DNA of 64,000 nt from Planctomycetota bacterium (GTDB lineage: Bacteria; Planctomycetota; UBA1135; GCA-002686595): contig NYUD01000071.1 in assembly GCA_002683825.1 (NCBI GenBank), positions 85,924 to 149,923 of the forward strand. The letters run 5' to 3'. A program made the translations under genes and the position numbers. This document shows positions 18,611 to 27,860 of this stretch, piece by piece. The notes under the pieces were generated by a model. It was not told the DNA's origin. It worked only from the letters and a program-made list of their open reading frames with translations, and ran no database searches. The first letter of the stretch is position 1; each line of letters opens with the position of its first letter.

Positions 18611-21082
18611 CTATTCCTGAAGGAAAAGTCCCGGTGAGTCCTCGCGCGGGATGACAGGCAGCAAGAGATGACTCGGGTGCTCGGCGTCGTGGTAGATCGT
18701 GTTGTTCGCGGCCACCGCGGACTCCGCATCGACCTGGTCCTCCAGGGTGTTCAGGTTGCGTGAGTAGCCCGGCCAGGCCCAGGAGGAAACCTTGACAAGA
18801 AGGCGGTCCCCCTGCTCCAGACGCATACCGGTCGCCCACAGGTCGATCTCGACCCGGGCGATCTCACCCGGCGGGACCGGCCGGTCGCTCTGCGGATCGG
18901 CGGCGTAGCGCAAGCGCTGGACTCCACCGCGGATGTAGTACATCTCGCCCTTCTTCGTCAAGCGCATGAGACTTGCGGCGTAGTCGGTGTCCTTCGCATC
19001 CGTCGAGGTCCACAGCACGAGCGTGACGGGTCCCAGGATACAACAGGCCTCCGACAGCGGGGCGGAAGTGAACTCCAGGTCGTCCTCGCGATCGGGCTGA
19101 TGGGACTGATCCTGCGTCACCTGCGCGCCGGAGAGGTCGGTGTAATCGACATCGAGCTCGGGGAGATCCAGGGGGTCGTAGCGGTACGTGGTGGAGTCGT
19201 TCCCCGTGGCGGGTTCGAGGGCGAGTCTGCCATCGCCTTCGAGCTGGTTGCAATCACCCTGGCTCTGCAGATAGAGCTTGGTGAACCGCGTCTGAGGCAG
19301 GGGCCAGTCGGCCTCGGCGCTCCAGCTGTTTGCGCCCATGGTGAACACGTGCACCGGCGGCTCCCTGTCGATGCCGTTGTCGATGCCTTTGAGGTAGCGA
19401 TCGAAGAAGCGCAGGATGCGCGCATCCAGATCGATCATGGCCTCGTCGCCATAGTCGACATGCCCGATCGAGCGCTCCGTGTTGAAGAAGTGCGTCCAGG
19501 GACCCATCACCAGGAACTGGCTCTCGCGCGCTTCCTTGGTCTTGGCCGAGCGGCGCATACCCTCGTAGTTCTGCACCGCGCCCGGTTGGTCACCGTCCCA
19601 CCAGCCGGAGATGTGAAAGGCCGGAACCGTCATCTTGTCGAACGAGGCCTGATAGCAGGCATGCTCCCAGAACTCGCGGTCGTGTGGCGGGTGGGCGAGC
19701 CAGGTGTCGAGGAAGGTCTCTTCCTTGATCCCCAGGTTCTTGTCGAGATCCCCCAGCGGGAGCGTGGCGTACAGCTTGTCCCAGTCCGTGCCCTGGATCC
19801 AATCGGTGCCCTGCTTCATCGCATCCAGCACCTTGGCCCACCAGGCCGCGCCCATGAGGAACGCTCCCCCCTCATAGGGGAAGTTCTCGTGCGGATCGGG
19901 TGGCGAGACCTGGGGGACGATGCACTTGAGGTGGGGGTTTTCGCTCTTCGCTGCGAGCCACTGCACCAGACCGACGTAACTGGCGCCGATCATGCCGATC
20001 TTGCCGTCGCTCCAGCCTCGCTTTGCCATCCAGTCCAACGTGTCGGAGCCGTCGTCGGTCTCATGGATGAAGGGAAACCAATTCCCCCCGCTGTCGAAGC
20101 GGCCGCGCACGTCCTGAGCGACGAAGACGTAGCCCCGTTGTGCGTACCATGAACCCTTCAGGACGCCTTCGGTGATCCGGTTGTACGGCGTGCGCGAGAG
20201 GATGGCCGGAAAGCGTCCCTCGACCGCGGGGCGGTAGATGTCGGCGATCAACTTGACGCCGTCGCGCATCGTGATGGCGACACCCTTTTCGATTTCGACC
20301 TCGTGCGCAACCTCGGAGAGCCCTTCTCGCCAGGGACCCGAATCGACGATCGAAGTCGGCTCGCCCCCGGGGCCGCGCAGTTTTTCGAAACCGACCGCTT
20401 CCACCACGATCTGTTGTGAGGGAATCTCGATGCGCACCGGCAGGCCGTTAGGACCGCACACCATCACGAAATCGACCCTTCCGGCGACCTTGAAGGTAAA
20501 GAAGCGCAGGGCGATGCGTTGGCCGTCGATGACCTGCTCCGAGCGTTCGCTCTCGATGAATTCGACCGGGAAACCCACGCCGGCGGCGGCCGAGAGGGCC
20601 GTCACCTTCGTACCCGCTGGCAACTTGCCGGCGTCGTCGCGATACGCAAAGATCCGACCGAGATCGATCAGCGTGGCCCAGAGCAGATCTTCGTAGAAGA
20701 AGAAGTCCTCGCCATCGACCTCGGTGACCCTGGGTTCGCCGGCGCCGGCGGGCTCTACCATCAACTCTCCATCGCCATAGGCTGCAATCAGCGAACGGTC
20801 CTTCCCCTGGTCATTCGTGGAGAACTCAAATTCGATCCAGCCCTCGTCCTCGTGTCTGAGGACAGCGTGATAGTTCCCCTTGCGTTGACCCAGAAAATCG
20901 AAACTGCCCTCCGCGGACCAGCCGTCAGCGTCAAAGGTGACCGTCTCGCGTCCCATCTCGCCCGAGCCGAGGCGGACGACGTAGACGACTTCATCGGGCT
21001 CGAACGGATCGATCTGTGCGAATCCCGGTGCGGAGAGGGAGAGCGGCGCCAGAAGGGTGAAGAGAGACAGGGTTTGAACCAT
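18611..21082 (-). CDS. Exported CocE/NonD family (X-Pro dipeptidyl-peptidase-like) hydrolase
   Basis: An 823-residue protein with a signal peptide (SLFTLLAPLSLSAPGFA). Residues ~25-260 form a beta-rich N-terminal domain of unknown type. From ~275 comes the CocE/X-Pro peptidase alpha/beta-hydrolase: GVAITMRDGVKLIADIYRP, the nucleophile Ser in IGASYVG, the late Asp/His region HISGWWDG and MGPWTHFF. From ~600 comes the jelly-roll C-terminal domain (PLSEACCILGPVTLVLW, LLVKVSSWAWPGYSRN). The family hydrolyses esters and amides such as cocaine, glutaryl-acyl groups and X-Pro peptides; the substrate here is unknown. Convergent with the homocysteine methyltransferase gene, 140 bp apart. Confidence 0.88.
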   Translation of the reverse strand: MVQTLSLFTLLAPLSLSAPGFAQIDPFEPDEVVYVVRLGSGEMGRETVTFDADGWSAEGSFDFLGQRKGNYHAVLRHEDEGWIEFEFSTNDQGKDRSLIAAYGDGELMVEPAGAGEPRVTEVDGEDFFFYEDLLWATLIDLGRIFAYRDDAGKLPAGTKVTALSAAAGVGFPVEFIESERSEQVIDGQRIALRFFTFKVAGRVDFVMVCGPNGLPVRIEIPSQQIVVEAVGFEKLRGPGGEPTSIVDSGPWREGLSEVAHEVEIEKGVAITMRDGVKLIADIYRPAVEGRFPAILSRTPYNRITEGVLKGSWYAQRGYVFVAQDVRGRFDSGGNWFPFIHETDDGSDTLDWMAKRGWSDGKIGMIGASYVGLVQWLAAKSENPHLKCIVPQVSPPDPHENFPYEGGAFLMGAAWWAKVLDAMKQGTDWIQGTDWDKLYATLPLGDLDKNLGIKEETFLDTWLAHPPHDREFWEHACYQASFDKMTVPAFHISGWWDGDQPGAVQNYEGMRRSAKTKEARESQFLVMGPWTHFFNTERSIGHVDYGDEAMIDLDARILRFFDRYLKGIDNGIDREPPVHVFTMGANSWSAEADWPLPQTRFTKLYLQSQGDCNQLEGDGRLALEPATGNDSTTYRYDPLDLPELDVDYTDLSGAQVTQDQSHQPDREDDLEFTSAPLSEACCILGPVTLVLWTSTDAKDTDYAASLMRLTKKGEMYYIRGGVQRLRYAADPQSDRPVPPGEIARVEIDLWATGMRLEQGDRLLVKVSSWAWPGYSRNLNTLEDQVDAESAVAANNTIYHDAEHPSHLLLPVIPREDSPGLFLQE

Positions 21083-21212
21083 GGGGGTAGCCGTCTGAGG
21101 GGGTTAGGGTCGCAATTCGTCCCGGTCAGCCCCGCATTCACCTGAGATGTTAGCGAACCTGAGGGGGGCACTGGACCGATTAGGTGTTCCGGGTACGCTG
21201 CGCGGCCATTCG

Positions 21213-22628
21213 ATGGAATCCGTGACTCTTCGAATTCGATCTCTTTCGCTGACCGCACTCGCCCTGAGCGGCTGTGGTCCGGGCGGCCCCGGGCGTCTGG
21301 AACCGGTCGAGTTGGGGCCGGAGGGTAAGGTCGAACGCCGGGTCGGGGAGCTGGTGGCCGAGCACGTCGCCAGGGTACGTTCCGCCCCCGGAGACGCCCT
21401 GGCCCACGGGACCCTCGGGTTGGTCTACCAGGCCAACGAACTGTGGGCGGAGGCGGCTGCGAGCTACGGGAACGCGGCCATGCTCGATCCGTCGGAGGCG
21501 CTCTGGCGCTTTCACCGGGCCATCGCCTTGCAGCAACGCGGTGGCGATGAAGAGGCCTTCGAGTTGCTCCTGCAGGCGGCGGAGGAGCTTTCCGAGGAGG
21601 CGGCGGTGTTGCAGCGGCTGGGCGATGCCTATCTCGAGCGCGGCGAGCCGCACCGAGCCAAGAAGCTCTTCGAAGGCGCCACGCACCATGCACCGGGTCG
21701 GGCCGAGGGCTTCCACGGACTGGGGGCGGTGTGCTGGGAGCTGCAGGACTCGGAGGGCGCGCGCGAAGCGCTGGAGCGAGCGGTGCTTCTCGATCCGTCA
21801 CTGCACGCGGCCCACTATCTGCTCGGCACGGTCTATCGTGAGATGGGGCGCGTCGAGGAAGCCGGCATCGAGCTCGCGTTGGGGTTGAACCGGACACCCA
21901 AAGGCGATCCACGGCTGCGTGGAAATCGCGCCTTGCCCGGTCCCTTTGCGCGGGACATTCATCGTTATGCCGTCACGCGCAACGCCTTGATGAGACGTGC
22001 GATCGGACAGATAGAGCGCGGCAAGCTGGGCATCGCTCGTCGCCTCCTCGAGGAGCTCCACCACGAGCATCCCCAGGACCTTGCCGTGCTGAACAATCTC
22101 GCGGTCTCCCTGCTTCATCTCGGCGAGACGGAGGAGGCGTTACGGCTTTGGAATCGAGCGCTCGAGATGGACCCCGATTCGGTGGACACTCACATGGCGT
22201 TGGCCGGCGGGCTTCTGGATCAGGGTTTCACTTCACGCGCCACCGAGCATGCCGTGCGCGTGCTCGAGCTGGCTCCCGAGCTTGGCGAAAGCCACTACGC
22301 CTATGCCCGCGTTCTGGTGGGCCAGGGTGCATCCGAGGCTGCACTCGACGCGCTCGAGCACAGCCTGGAGTTGGATCCACGCCGAACCGATGCGTGGCTT
22401 CTGGCGGGCGACCTCCTGCTCGAGCTCGAGCGCCACGCCGAGGCGTCCCGCCACTATCGCCGCGCCGTTCGAACCCGGCCCGATTCGGTTGCTGCCCACC
22501 TGGGGATGGCCCGTGCGGCCGTCGGCCTGGGGCGACGCCAGGCCGCTCTGAAGGCTTTTGAGGCCGCGAAAAGATATGGACCTTCCAATCCCGCCGTGGC
22601 GGAGTTCGCTCGCGAGTTGAATCGGTAA
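21213..22628 (+). CDS. TPR-repeat lipoprotein
   Basis: About 471 residues from the ATG at 21213. The N-terminus is a lipoprotein signal with lipobox LSGC (Cys21), so it is membrane-tethered in the periplasm. The rest is a chain of tetratricopeptide repeats; clear units include VYQANELWAEAAASYGNAAMLDPS, AVCWELQDSEGAREALERAV, LEELHHEHPQDLAVLNNLAVS and ALDALEHSLELDPR. TPR solenoids act as protein-binding scaffolds; a partner is not evident. The frame is open 22 codons upstream, but those codons precede the signal peptide and are not likely to be used. Divergent from the CocE-like gene. Confidence 0.85.
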   Translation: MESVTLRIRSLSLTALALSGCGPGGPGRLEPVELGPEGKVERRVGELVAEHVARVRSAPGDALAHGTLGLVYQANELWAEAAASYGNAAMLDPSEALWRFHRAIALQQRGGDEEAFELLLQAAEELSEEAAVLQRLGDAYLERGEPHRAKKLFEGATHHAPGRAEGFHGLGAVCWELQDSEGAREALERAVLLDPSLHAAHYLLGTVYREMGRVEEAGIELALGLNRTPKGDPRLRGNRALPGPFARDIHRYAVTRNALMRRAIGQIERGKLGIARRLLEELHHEHPQDLAVLNNLAVSLLHLGETEEALRLWNRALEMDPDSVDTHMALAGGLLDQGFTSRATEHAVRVLELAPELGESHYAYARVLVGQGASEAALDALEHSLELDPRRTDAWLLAGDLLLELERHAEASRHYRRAVRTRPDSVAAHLGMARAAVGLGRRQAALKAFEAAKRYGPSNPAVAEFARELNR

Positions 22629-22660
22629 GGTATGCGGGCGCCCACCGCGCTCCCTCGATC

Positions 22661-23440
22661 ATGAAGAAGTTCATCCAGCGCACCTCCCTCTTCGCCCTGC
22701 CCTCGCTCCTGGCCCTCGTTTCCGCGCTTTCGTTGCAGGAGGGCTACGACGATACGCCCTTCCTTCCCGGCGGCAAGTGGCGCGTGCACGACAAGAGCCG
22801 TCCGCGTCCACCCCTCGTCACACCCGGCGTGGGTACCGGGGCACCCGCGGATGCGATCGTGCTCTTCGATGGCAGCGATCTCGCCGAATGGAAGAAAGGG
22901 GACGGTGACGATGCCGAATGGAAGCTGGTCGATGGTGCCATGGAGGTTGCACGTACCGGTTCGATTCAAACGAAGCGCGAATTCGGCGACATACAGCTGC
23001 ATATCGAATGGCGCACGCCGCCCGAGGTGCAGGGTGTTTCCCAGGGGCGCGGCAACTCGGGGGTGTTCTTGATGGGCAAGTACGAGGTACAGATCCTCGA
23101 TTCCTATAAGAACGAGAGCTATGCCGACGGTCAGGCCGCGGCCATGTACGGGCAAACCCCGCCTGCGGTCAATGCTTCACGCGGTCCGGGTGAATGGCAG
23201 AGCTACGACATCGTCTTCGACGCCCCGCGCTTCGAGAGCGAAAGCGGAAGTTTGGCCTCGCCCGCGATCGTGACCGTGTTTCACAACGGCATTGTCGTCC
23301 ACCACGCTCGAGCGTTCATCGGCGCGACCTCCCACCGCACCGTGGCGGAGTACAAGGCCCACGCGAACAAGGGGCCGATCGTGCTGCAGGATCACGGCAA
23401 CCCGGTGCGCTTCCGTAACATCTGGGTGCGCGAGCTCTAG
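22661..23440 (+). CDS. Exported DUF1080 (3-keto-disaccharide hydrolase-like) protein
   Basis: A 259-residue exported protein: signal peptide with core LFALPSLLALVSAL, then a single concanavalin-like DUF1080 domain. Family landmarks are IVLFDGSDLAEWKKGDG, WKLVDGAMEV, GDIQLHIEWRTP, GRGNSGVFLMGKYEVQILDSY, GEWQSYDIVFDAPRF and VLQDHGNPVRFRNIWVREL. Members bind or cleave glycosides (3-keto-disaccharides), and the family is greatly expanded in Planctomycetota and Bacteroidota, one reason for the phylum suggestion. It starts 32 bp after the TPR lipoprotein gene and is convergent with the membrane-protein gene at 23460. Confidence 0.92.
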   Translation: MKKFIQRTSLFALPSLLALVSALSLQEGYDDTPFLPGGKWRVHDKSRPRPPLVTPGVGTGAPADAIVLFDGSDLAEWKKGDGDDAEWKLVDGAMEVARTGSIQTKREFGDIQLHIEWRTPPEVQGVSQGRGNSGVFLMGKYEVQILDSYKNESYADGQAAAMYGQTPPAVNASRGPGEWQSYDIVFDAPRFESESGSLASPAIVTVFHNGIVVHHARAFIGATSHRTVAEYKAHANKGPIVLQDHGNPVRFRNIWVREL

Positions 23441-23459
23441 CAGTTCGAGGGGATCCGTC

Positions 23460-23909
23460 TCAGTGGTCGCTCGCGGTTCCGTGGGCTTCGAGGTCGGCGG
23501 CGTCCGCCCAGAAGTTGGGCTGGCCCAGGGTGAGCTTATTCAGCGAGAGGATCAGAACCGAATACAGGATGCAGCCGCACCATGTCAGGAGAACCGGGCG
23601 CAGTCCCAGATAGCCGTTCGAAGCTTCGCTGGCAGTGAGTCTTGTGTGGAGGAGGAAGCCTCCCACGAAACTCATGACAACCATCAGTCCCAGAGCGATC
23701 AGGAATCCGATCCCGGCGGTTGCCAGGGCGGAGTGGTCGCTCCCATATCCGATGTAGGCCCAAACGAGTCCGACGGCCAGGGGAAAGGCGATCATGGTTT
23801 TGCTCCCCAGCGACCGTTTCATGGCGGCGAAAACGTGCAGGAAGGCGATCAGGGCGGCGATGGCTGCGAAGACCGTGAGGACGTTGAGGAGGTAGACGAT
23901 GAGCGTCAT
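23460..23909 (-). CDS. Four-helix membrane protein, function unknown
   Basis: A 149-residue integral membrane protein with about four hydrophobic segments: LLNVLTVFAAIAALIAFLHV, FPLAVGLVWAYIGY, IGFLIALGLMVVMSFVGGFLL and PVLLTWCGCILYSVLIL. The C-terminal tail is soluble and acidic. No family motif was recognised. It lies 82 bp downstream of the 117-residue gene and could belong to the helicase-ferredoxin transcript. Confidence 0.7.
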   Translation of the reverse strand: MTLIVYLLNVLTVFAAIAALIAFLHVFAAMKRSLGSKTMIAFPLAVGLVWAYIGYGSDHSALATAGIGFLIALGLMVVMSFVGGFLLHTRLTASEASNGYLGLRPVLLTWCGCILYSVLILSLNKLTLGQPNFWADAADLEAHGTASDH

Positions 23910-23991
23910 GGTTTCTTGCGTGGAGTTGAGGGGGTGGGGATTCTAGCGGGGGGGTGGATCGGGCTCCACCCGCCACCCGCCACCCGCGAAG

Positions 23992-24345
23992 TCACTCGCC
24001 CCGGATCCGGGCCCGGAAGGGCTCCGCGCAGTCCTCCAGGACCACCCCGAGGGCCCGGGAGCGGTCGCGACCGAATCTGGGCTCGAGGAAGGTCAGGAAG
24101 GTCCGCAGGACGTCGATCGTTCGTTGGCCGATGGGTTCGGCCGGCGAGTAGAGCGCGGGCAGGCTCGTCTCCATGACCGCGCGCAGCTCCCCCTCCCCGA
24201 GCTTGTGGGCTTCGTACCCGAGCTCTCGGCAGGCCCGCAGATATCGCTCCATGATCGTGCGGAGGTCTCCGGGAGCGATGTACTCGATCCCACCGATGGC
24301 CTCGTGCTCGAGGAATTCCTGAAGGAGGTCCGAGTACGATTCCAA
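23992..24345 (-). CDS. Small hypothetical protein of the ferredoxin operon
   Basis: A 117-residue, mostly helical, soluble protein with no signal peptide. The start is TTG at 24345, supported by a strong AGGAGG 4 nt upstream, located just after the ferredoxin stop (9-bp gap). Features: acidic N-terminal helix (SYSDLLQEFLEHEAIGG), the phrase DLRTIMERYLRACRELGYEAHKLGEGEL, and a basic C-terminus. No family or catalytic residues were recognised. Operon position next to a [2Fe-2S] ferredoxin hints at, but does not show, a role with Fe-S or electron transfer. Confidence 0.65.
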   Translation of the reverse strand: MESYSDLLQEFLEHEAIGGIEYIAPGDLRTIMERYLRACRELGYEAHKLGEGELRAVMETSLPALYSPAEPIGQRTIDVLRTFLTFLEPRFGRDRSRALGVVLEDCAEPFRARIRGE

Positions 24346-24354
24346 GCGGCCTCC

Positions 24355-24765
24355 TCAGTGGGGCTCTTCGCTCACCAGGTTGCGGTTCCAATCAGGGATC
24401 TCGACGACGATGTCGCGGGTTCCGTCGGGCACGCATTGGCAGCTCAATCGTGAGTTCGGCTCCAGGCCCGGCGCGTTGTCGAGCATGTCCTCCTCGTCTT
24501 CGGAGGCCTCGTTGCATGACTCGATGCCTTCGCGCACGATCACGTGGCACGTCGAACAAGCGCAAACGCCGCCACAGGCGTGTTCGATTTCGAGGTCATG
24601 GCCCAGGGCGATGTCGAGGATCGATCCCGCCTTGCCGTCGCGTCCCAGGGGCAAGTCCTGCGGATCGACCTGGATCCGCATCTCCATCGGCAAGAAGGTG
24701 ATCGAATAGCCCTGCTCGGGAAGCTTGGCGTCCACCTTTTCGATGAACGGATTCGAACCACCCAT
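24355..24765 (-). CDS. [2Fe-2S] ferredoxin, adrenodoxin/ISC type
   Basis: A 136-residue electron carrier. Cluster ligands are Cys64, Cys70, Cys73 (HACGGVCACSTCHV) and Cys109 (SRLSCQC), the vertebrate/ISC-type C-x5-C-x2-C-xn-C pattern. EASEDEEDMLDNAPG is the acidic partner-docking loop, and EIPDWNRN a conserved C-terminal phrase. The extra N-terminal ~20 residues (GGSNPFIEKVDAKLPEQGY) occur in relatives from this kind of bacterium. It sits 9 bp after the DEAD-box helicase gene with the small hypothetical downstream, so the three form an operon. Likely roles are Fe-S assembly or P450/reductase electron supply. Confidence 0.93.
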   Translation of the reverse strand: MGGSNPFIEKVDAKLPEQGYSITFLPMEMRIQVDPQDLPLGRDGKAGSILDIALGHDLEIEHACGGVCACSTCHVIVREGIESCNEASEDEEDMLDNAPGLEPNSRLSCQCVPDGTRDIVVEIPDWNRNLVSEEPH

Positions 24766-24774
24766 GGAAACGTG

Positions 24775-26343
24775 CTAGAGCCCCTCGCCGAACCCGGGAA
24801 GGGAGGAGGGCTTGCGTTTCGGGGTAGCTCGTTTGCGAACCTCGTCGGGTTTGCTTTGCTTCTCGGTCCCCGAGTTCCGTGAATGGCGTTGACGCGGTTC
24901 GTCCTTCGGGGCGTCCTTCTGGGCGTCCTTGCGCCGGCTTCGCCCCTGCGGAGGTCGCTTCTCTTCGCCCGGAGCGTCTGCGCGCCGCCGGCGCGTCGGA
25001 CGATCGCTGCGTTCCTCACGTTCACGCCGTTGGGTGCGATCGCCTCTCCTGGGACGTTCTTCGCGCCGGCCGCGGCGCTCCGACTCGTCGACACGTCTCG
25101 ATCTCTGGTCTCGCCCGCCCGTGCGACCGGGTAGTTTCAGCTCCTCGATCTCGAACTTCGTGCGCCGCAGGAGCTCCTGCCAGCGCCGGCGGTCGGCGGG
25201 GATCAGCATCGTGATCGCAGTTCCCTTGCGTCCGGCCCGGCCTGTGCGCCCGATGCGGTGCGTGTAGGATTCGCCTTCCCGGGGGACGGAGAAGTTGACG
25301 ACATGGGTGACATGATGCACATCGAGCCCGCGCGAGGCCACGTCGGTGGCGACCAGCGCTTTCACCTCTCCGGTGCGGAAGGCGGTCATGACGCGGAAGC
25401 GCGAGGCCTGGTCGTAGCCGCCGTGCAGGGCCTTTACCGAGAAGGGCATGCGTTCGAGTCGACGCATCAATTTATCGACATCGGTACGGCGTTCACAGAA
25501 CACCAGAAAGACATCGTTCTTATCGCTTTGCTCGAGTATGCGGATCAAAGCCATGGGGCGGTCGGCATCGTCGACCTCGAAGTAGCGTTGATCGATCGCT
25601 CCGACGGTTGCCGTGCCCTTCGCCGTCGCCACCTCGAGCGGATCCTTCGTCGAACTTCGCGCCAGCTTCAAAACTTCCGTCGGGAAGGTAGCGGAGAACA
25701 AGAGCGTCTGCCGCTCGTCGGGCGTCATCGCGAGGATTTTCTTGATGTCGTCGATGAAGCCGATTTCGAACATCTTGTCGGCTTCGTCCAGAACGACGTA
25801 CTCGGTCCACGGGAACGAAAGAAAGCGTTGCCCCGCGAGGTCCAGTACGCGTCCGGGCGTGCCGACGACGACCTGGGCACCCGCCTGTAGCGCCGCGATC
25901 TGGGGGTGGGTCGGATCGCCGCCGACCACGAGGGCGACCTGCACACCGCGTGGCAAGGCGAGCGTCTTCAAAACGTCGCAGACCTGTTGGGCGAGCTCGC
26001 GCGTCGGGCACAGAACGAGTCCGAGCACCGTCGAACGCGCGGGGTCGATGCGCGCTATCATGGGCGCTCCGAAGGCCAGCGTCTTGCCGGTACCGGTCTC
26101 CGCCTTCGCGATCACATCCCGTCCGTCGAGGATCGGCCCGATCGAAAGCGCCTGAATCGGGGTGGGGCAGGTGATGTCCATCGCCGCGATGCCGCGCTGG
26201 ATCTCCTCGCCTAGATCCCACCCGGTGAACGACTCAATTTCGGGGATCTCTTCGACGGGGTGGAGTTCTTCGATATGCTCGCGCCGCGGGCCGTGGGGTC
26301 GGGGGCCCTGTCTCCGGCGTCCTTTTCTTCGATGGATAGTCAT
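24775..26343 (-). CDS. DEAD-box RNA helicase (RhlE-like)
   Basis: A 522-residue ATP-dependent RNA helicase. The core spans ~38-400: Q-motif region (CPTPIQALSIGPIL), Walker A AKAETGTGKT (79-88), PTRELAQQVC, GTPGR, DEAD, SAT, then domain 2 with RGLDVHHVTHVVNF and HRIGRTGRAGR. The C-terminal ~120 residues are an Arg/Glu/Lys-rich, low-complexity tail, as in RhlE/DeaD proteins that act in ribosome assembly or cold adaptation. The N-terminal 20 residues are also strongly basic. First gene of an operon with ferredoxin; divergent from xthA by about 110 bp. Confidence 0.95.
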   Translation of the reverse strand: MTIHRRKGRRRQGPRPHGPRREHIEELHPVEEIPEIESFTGWDLGEEIQRGIAAMDITCPTPIQALSIGPILDGRDVIAKAETGTGKTLAFGAPMIARIDPARSTVLGLVLCPTRELAQQVCDVLKTLALPRGVQVALVVGGDPTHPQIAALQAGAQVVVGTPGRVLDLAGQRFLSFPWTEYVVLDEADKMFEIGFIDDIKKILAMTPDERQTLLFSATFPTEVLKLARSSTKDPLEVATAKGTATVGAIDQRYFEVDDADRPMALIRILEQSDKNDVFLVFCERRTDVDKLMRRLERMPFSVKALHGGYDQASRFRVMTAFRTGEVKALVATDVASRGLDVHHVTHVVNFSVPREGESYTHRIGRTGRAGRKGTAITMLIPADRRRWQELLRRTKFEIEELKLPGRTGGRDQRSRRVDESERRGRREERPRRGDRTQRREREERSDRPTRRRRADAPGEEKRPPQGRSRRKDAQKDAPKDEPRQRHSRNSGTEKQSKPDEVRKRATPKRKPSSLPGFGEGL

Positions 26344-26455
26344 TCCGCGGGGTTCCGGCCCGCAATTTTGTCAGCGGCCCGTGCCGCGTCGCTTCCGTAG
26401 GGAAAGAGAGTCCATAAGCTAAGAGCCCCGCGCAGCTGGTCAAGGCTTCAGAAGC

Positions 26456-27226
26456 ATGCGAATCGCAACCTGGAACGTGAATTCCGTCCGTGCACGCCTG
26501 GAACGCCTCCTGCCCTGGCTCGCGGAGAGACAACCGGACGTGGTTTGTTTGCAGGAAACCAAGTGCATCGACGAGAAATTTCCGCGGGAGGAGATTGAGG
26601 ATGCGGGCTATCAGGTCGCCCTGCACGGGCAAAAGACCTACAACGGCGTTGCGATTCTGTCCAAAAAGCCGATCGAGGATGTCACGCGGGGGGTCGGCAT
26701 CGAGCGTTTCGACAAGGATGCGCGGGTGATAGGTGCGACCGTCGAGGATGTGATGGTGCTCTGCGTCTACGTCGTCAACGGCCACGAGGTCGGGCATCCA
26801 CGCTACGACTACAAGCTCGAGTGGCTAGGGGCCCTGAGGGACTTCATCGTCGATCGCTTCCCCATGGACGAAAAGGTCTCTGTGTGCGGCGACTTCAACG
26901 TGACCTTCGACGATCTGGACGTTTACGACCCCGAGCGCTGGCGCGGGCGCATTCTGTGTTCGGGCCCTGAGCGCAAGGCCTTGACGGACCTCTGTGAGAC
27001 CGGTCTTCAGGATGGCCTGCGCCCGTTTCACCCCGAAGGCGGCGTGTACACCTGGTGGGACTACCGGCGCCGCGGCTTCGAACAGGGCAACAGGGGGCTG
27101 CGCATCGATCACCATCTGCTTTCCCCGTCCGCGATGGCGTGCTGCAGCGGGGTCGAGGTCGATTTCGAGGCCCGGGCCGGGGTCAGGCCGAGCGATCACG
27201 CGCCCGTCATTGCGACCCTCGAATAG
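26456..27226 (+). CDS. xthA: Exodeoxyribonuclease III
   Basis: AP endonuclease/3'-exonuclease of base-excision repair. 256 residues, the standard XthA size. Motifs: RIATWNVNSVRAR, VCLQETKC (metal-binding Glu), VCGDFNV (Asp/Asn), WWDYRRRGFEQGNRGLRIDH (DNA-contacting loop) and the terminal PSDHAPV (catalytic Asp-His). All are intact. Monocistronic; it ends 5 bp from the convergent LON-domain gene. Confidence 0.96.
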   Translation: MRIATWNVNSVRARLERLLPWLAERQPDVVCLQETKCIDEKFPREEIEDAGYQVALHGQKTYNGVAILSKKPIEDVTRGVGIERFDKDARVIGATVEDVMVLCVYVVNGHEVGHPRYDYKLEWLGALRDFIVDRFPMDEKVSVCGDFNVTFDDLDVYDPERWRGRILCSGPERKALTDLCETGLQDGLRPFHPEGGVYTWWDYRRRGFEQGNRGLRIDHHLLSPSAMACCSGVEVDFEARAGVRPSDHAPVIATLE

Positions 27227-27231
27227 GAGGT

Positions 27232-27807
27232 TCAATCCTCCTTCTCGGGGCGTTGCCCGTGTTCTTCCAGGGCGAGTCGCGCGCGCTTTTCGAGGTCGAG
27301 CTCCGAGTAGAGTCGATTCATGACCTCGTGCGGTATCGGCAGCCGCAGCGTCAGTAGATCGACCAGGCGGGACAGGGGGAGACTCTCGTGGGCGGGGTCC
27401 ACGTTTTCGACCCGCTCGGCGATGGCGGCGCTCAATGCCGTGCGCAGACCCCCCTCGCGTTCACGCGGGACCTCGATTTCTTCGGTCGGGTGGATGGCGA
27501 CCTTGCGATACAGGCGCTCGCTCTCGACCTCCTCGATCCACATGCGCTTCAGGCCGACCAGCCAGATGTTGAAGCGCCCGTCGTCGAGCCGCTCGTGCCT
27601 TCCGATCTCGCCGTAGCCCGCCAGGGAGTAGATCGGGGGATTCCCGGCCGCTTCGCCCTCGTGATCCTCCTGGATCGTTCCCAGAATCAGGCGGCCCGGC
27701 CCGTCTAGCGAATCCTCGATCAGCTGACGATAGCGTTCCTCGAAAATGTGCAGCGGCAGCACGACAAACGGAAGCAACCACACGTTCGCCAGGGGGAAGA
27801 GGGGCAC
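27232..27807 (-). CDS. LON substrate-binding domain protein
   Basis: A stand-alone Lon N-terminal (PUA-like) domain without protease or ATPase. Motif VPLFPLANVWLLPFVVLPLHIFEERYRQLIED is typical; IYSLAGYGEIGRHERLDDGRFNIWLVGLKR continues the fold, followed by a helical C-terminal domain. The start is uncertain: the frame is open upstream through the 3' end of the SirB1-type gene, but has no ATG near the domain. The GTG at 27807, with GGGGG 8 nt before it, gives 191 residues and begins exactly at the domain. Adjacent to the SirB1-type gene on the same strand. Function of free LON domains is poorly defined. Confidence 0.85.
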   Translation of the reverse strand: MPLFPLANVWLLPFVVLPLHIFEERYRQLIEDSLDGPGRLILGTIQEDHEGEAAGNPPIYSLAGYGEIGRHERLDDGRFNIWLVGLKRMWIEEVESERLYRKVAIHPTEEIEVPREREGGLRTALSAAIAERVENVDPAHESLPLSRLVDLLTLRLPIPHEVMNRLYSELDLEKRARLALEEHGQRPEKED

Positions 27808-27860
27808 GATGGTGCCCCCGAGCTCCTCTTCTCCGGGAGGCGGCCAGGTCTCGGGGAGAT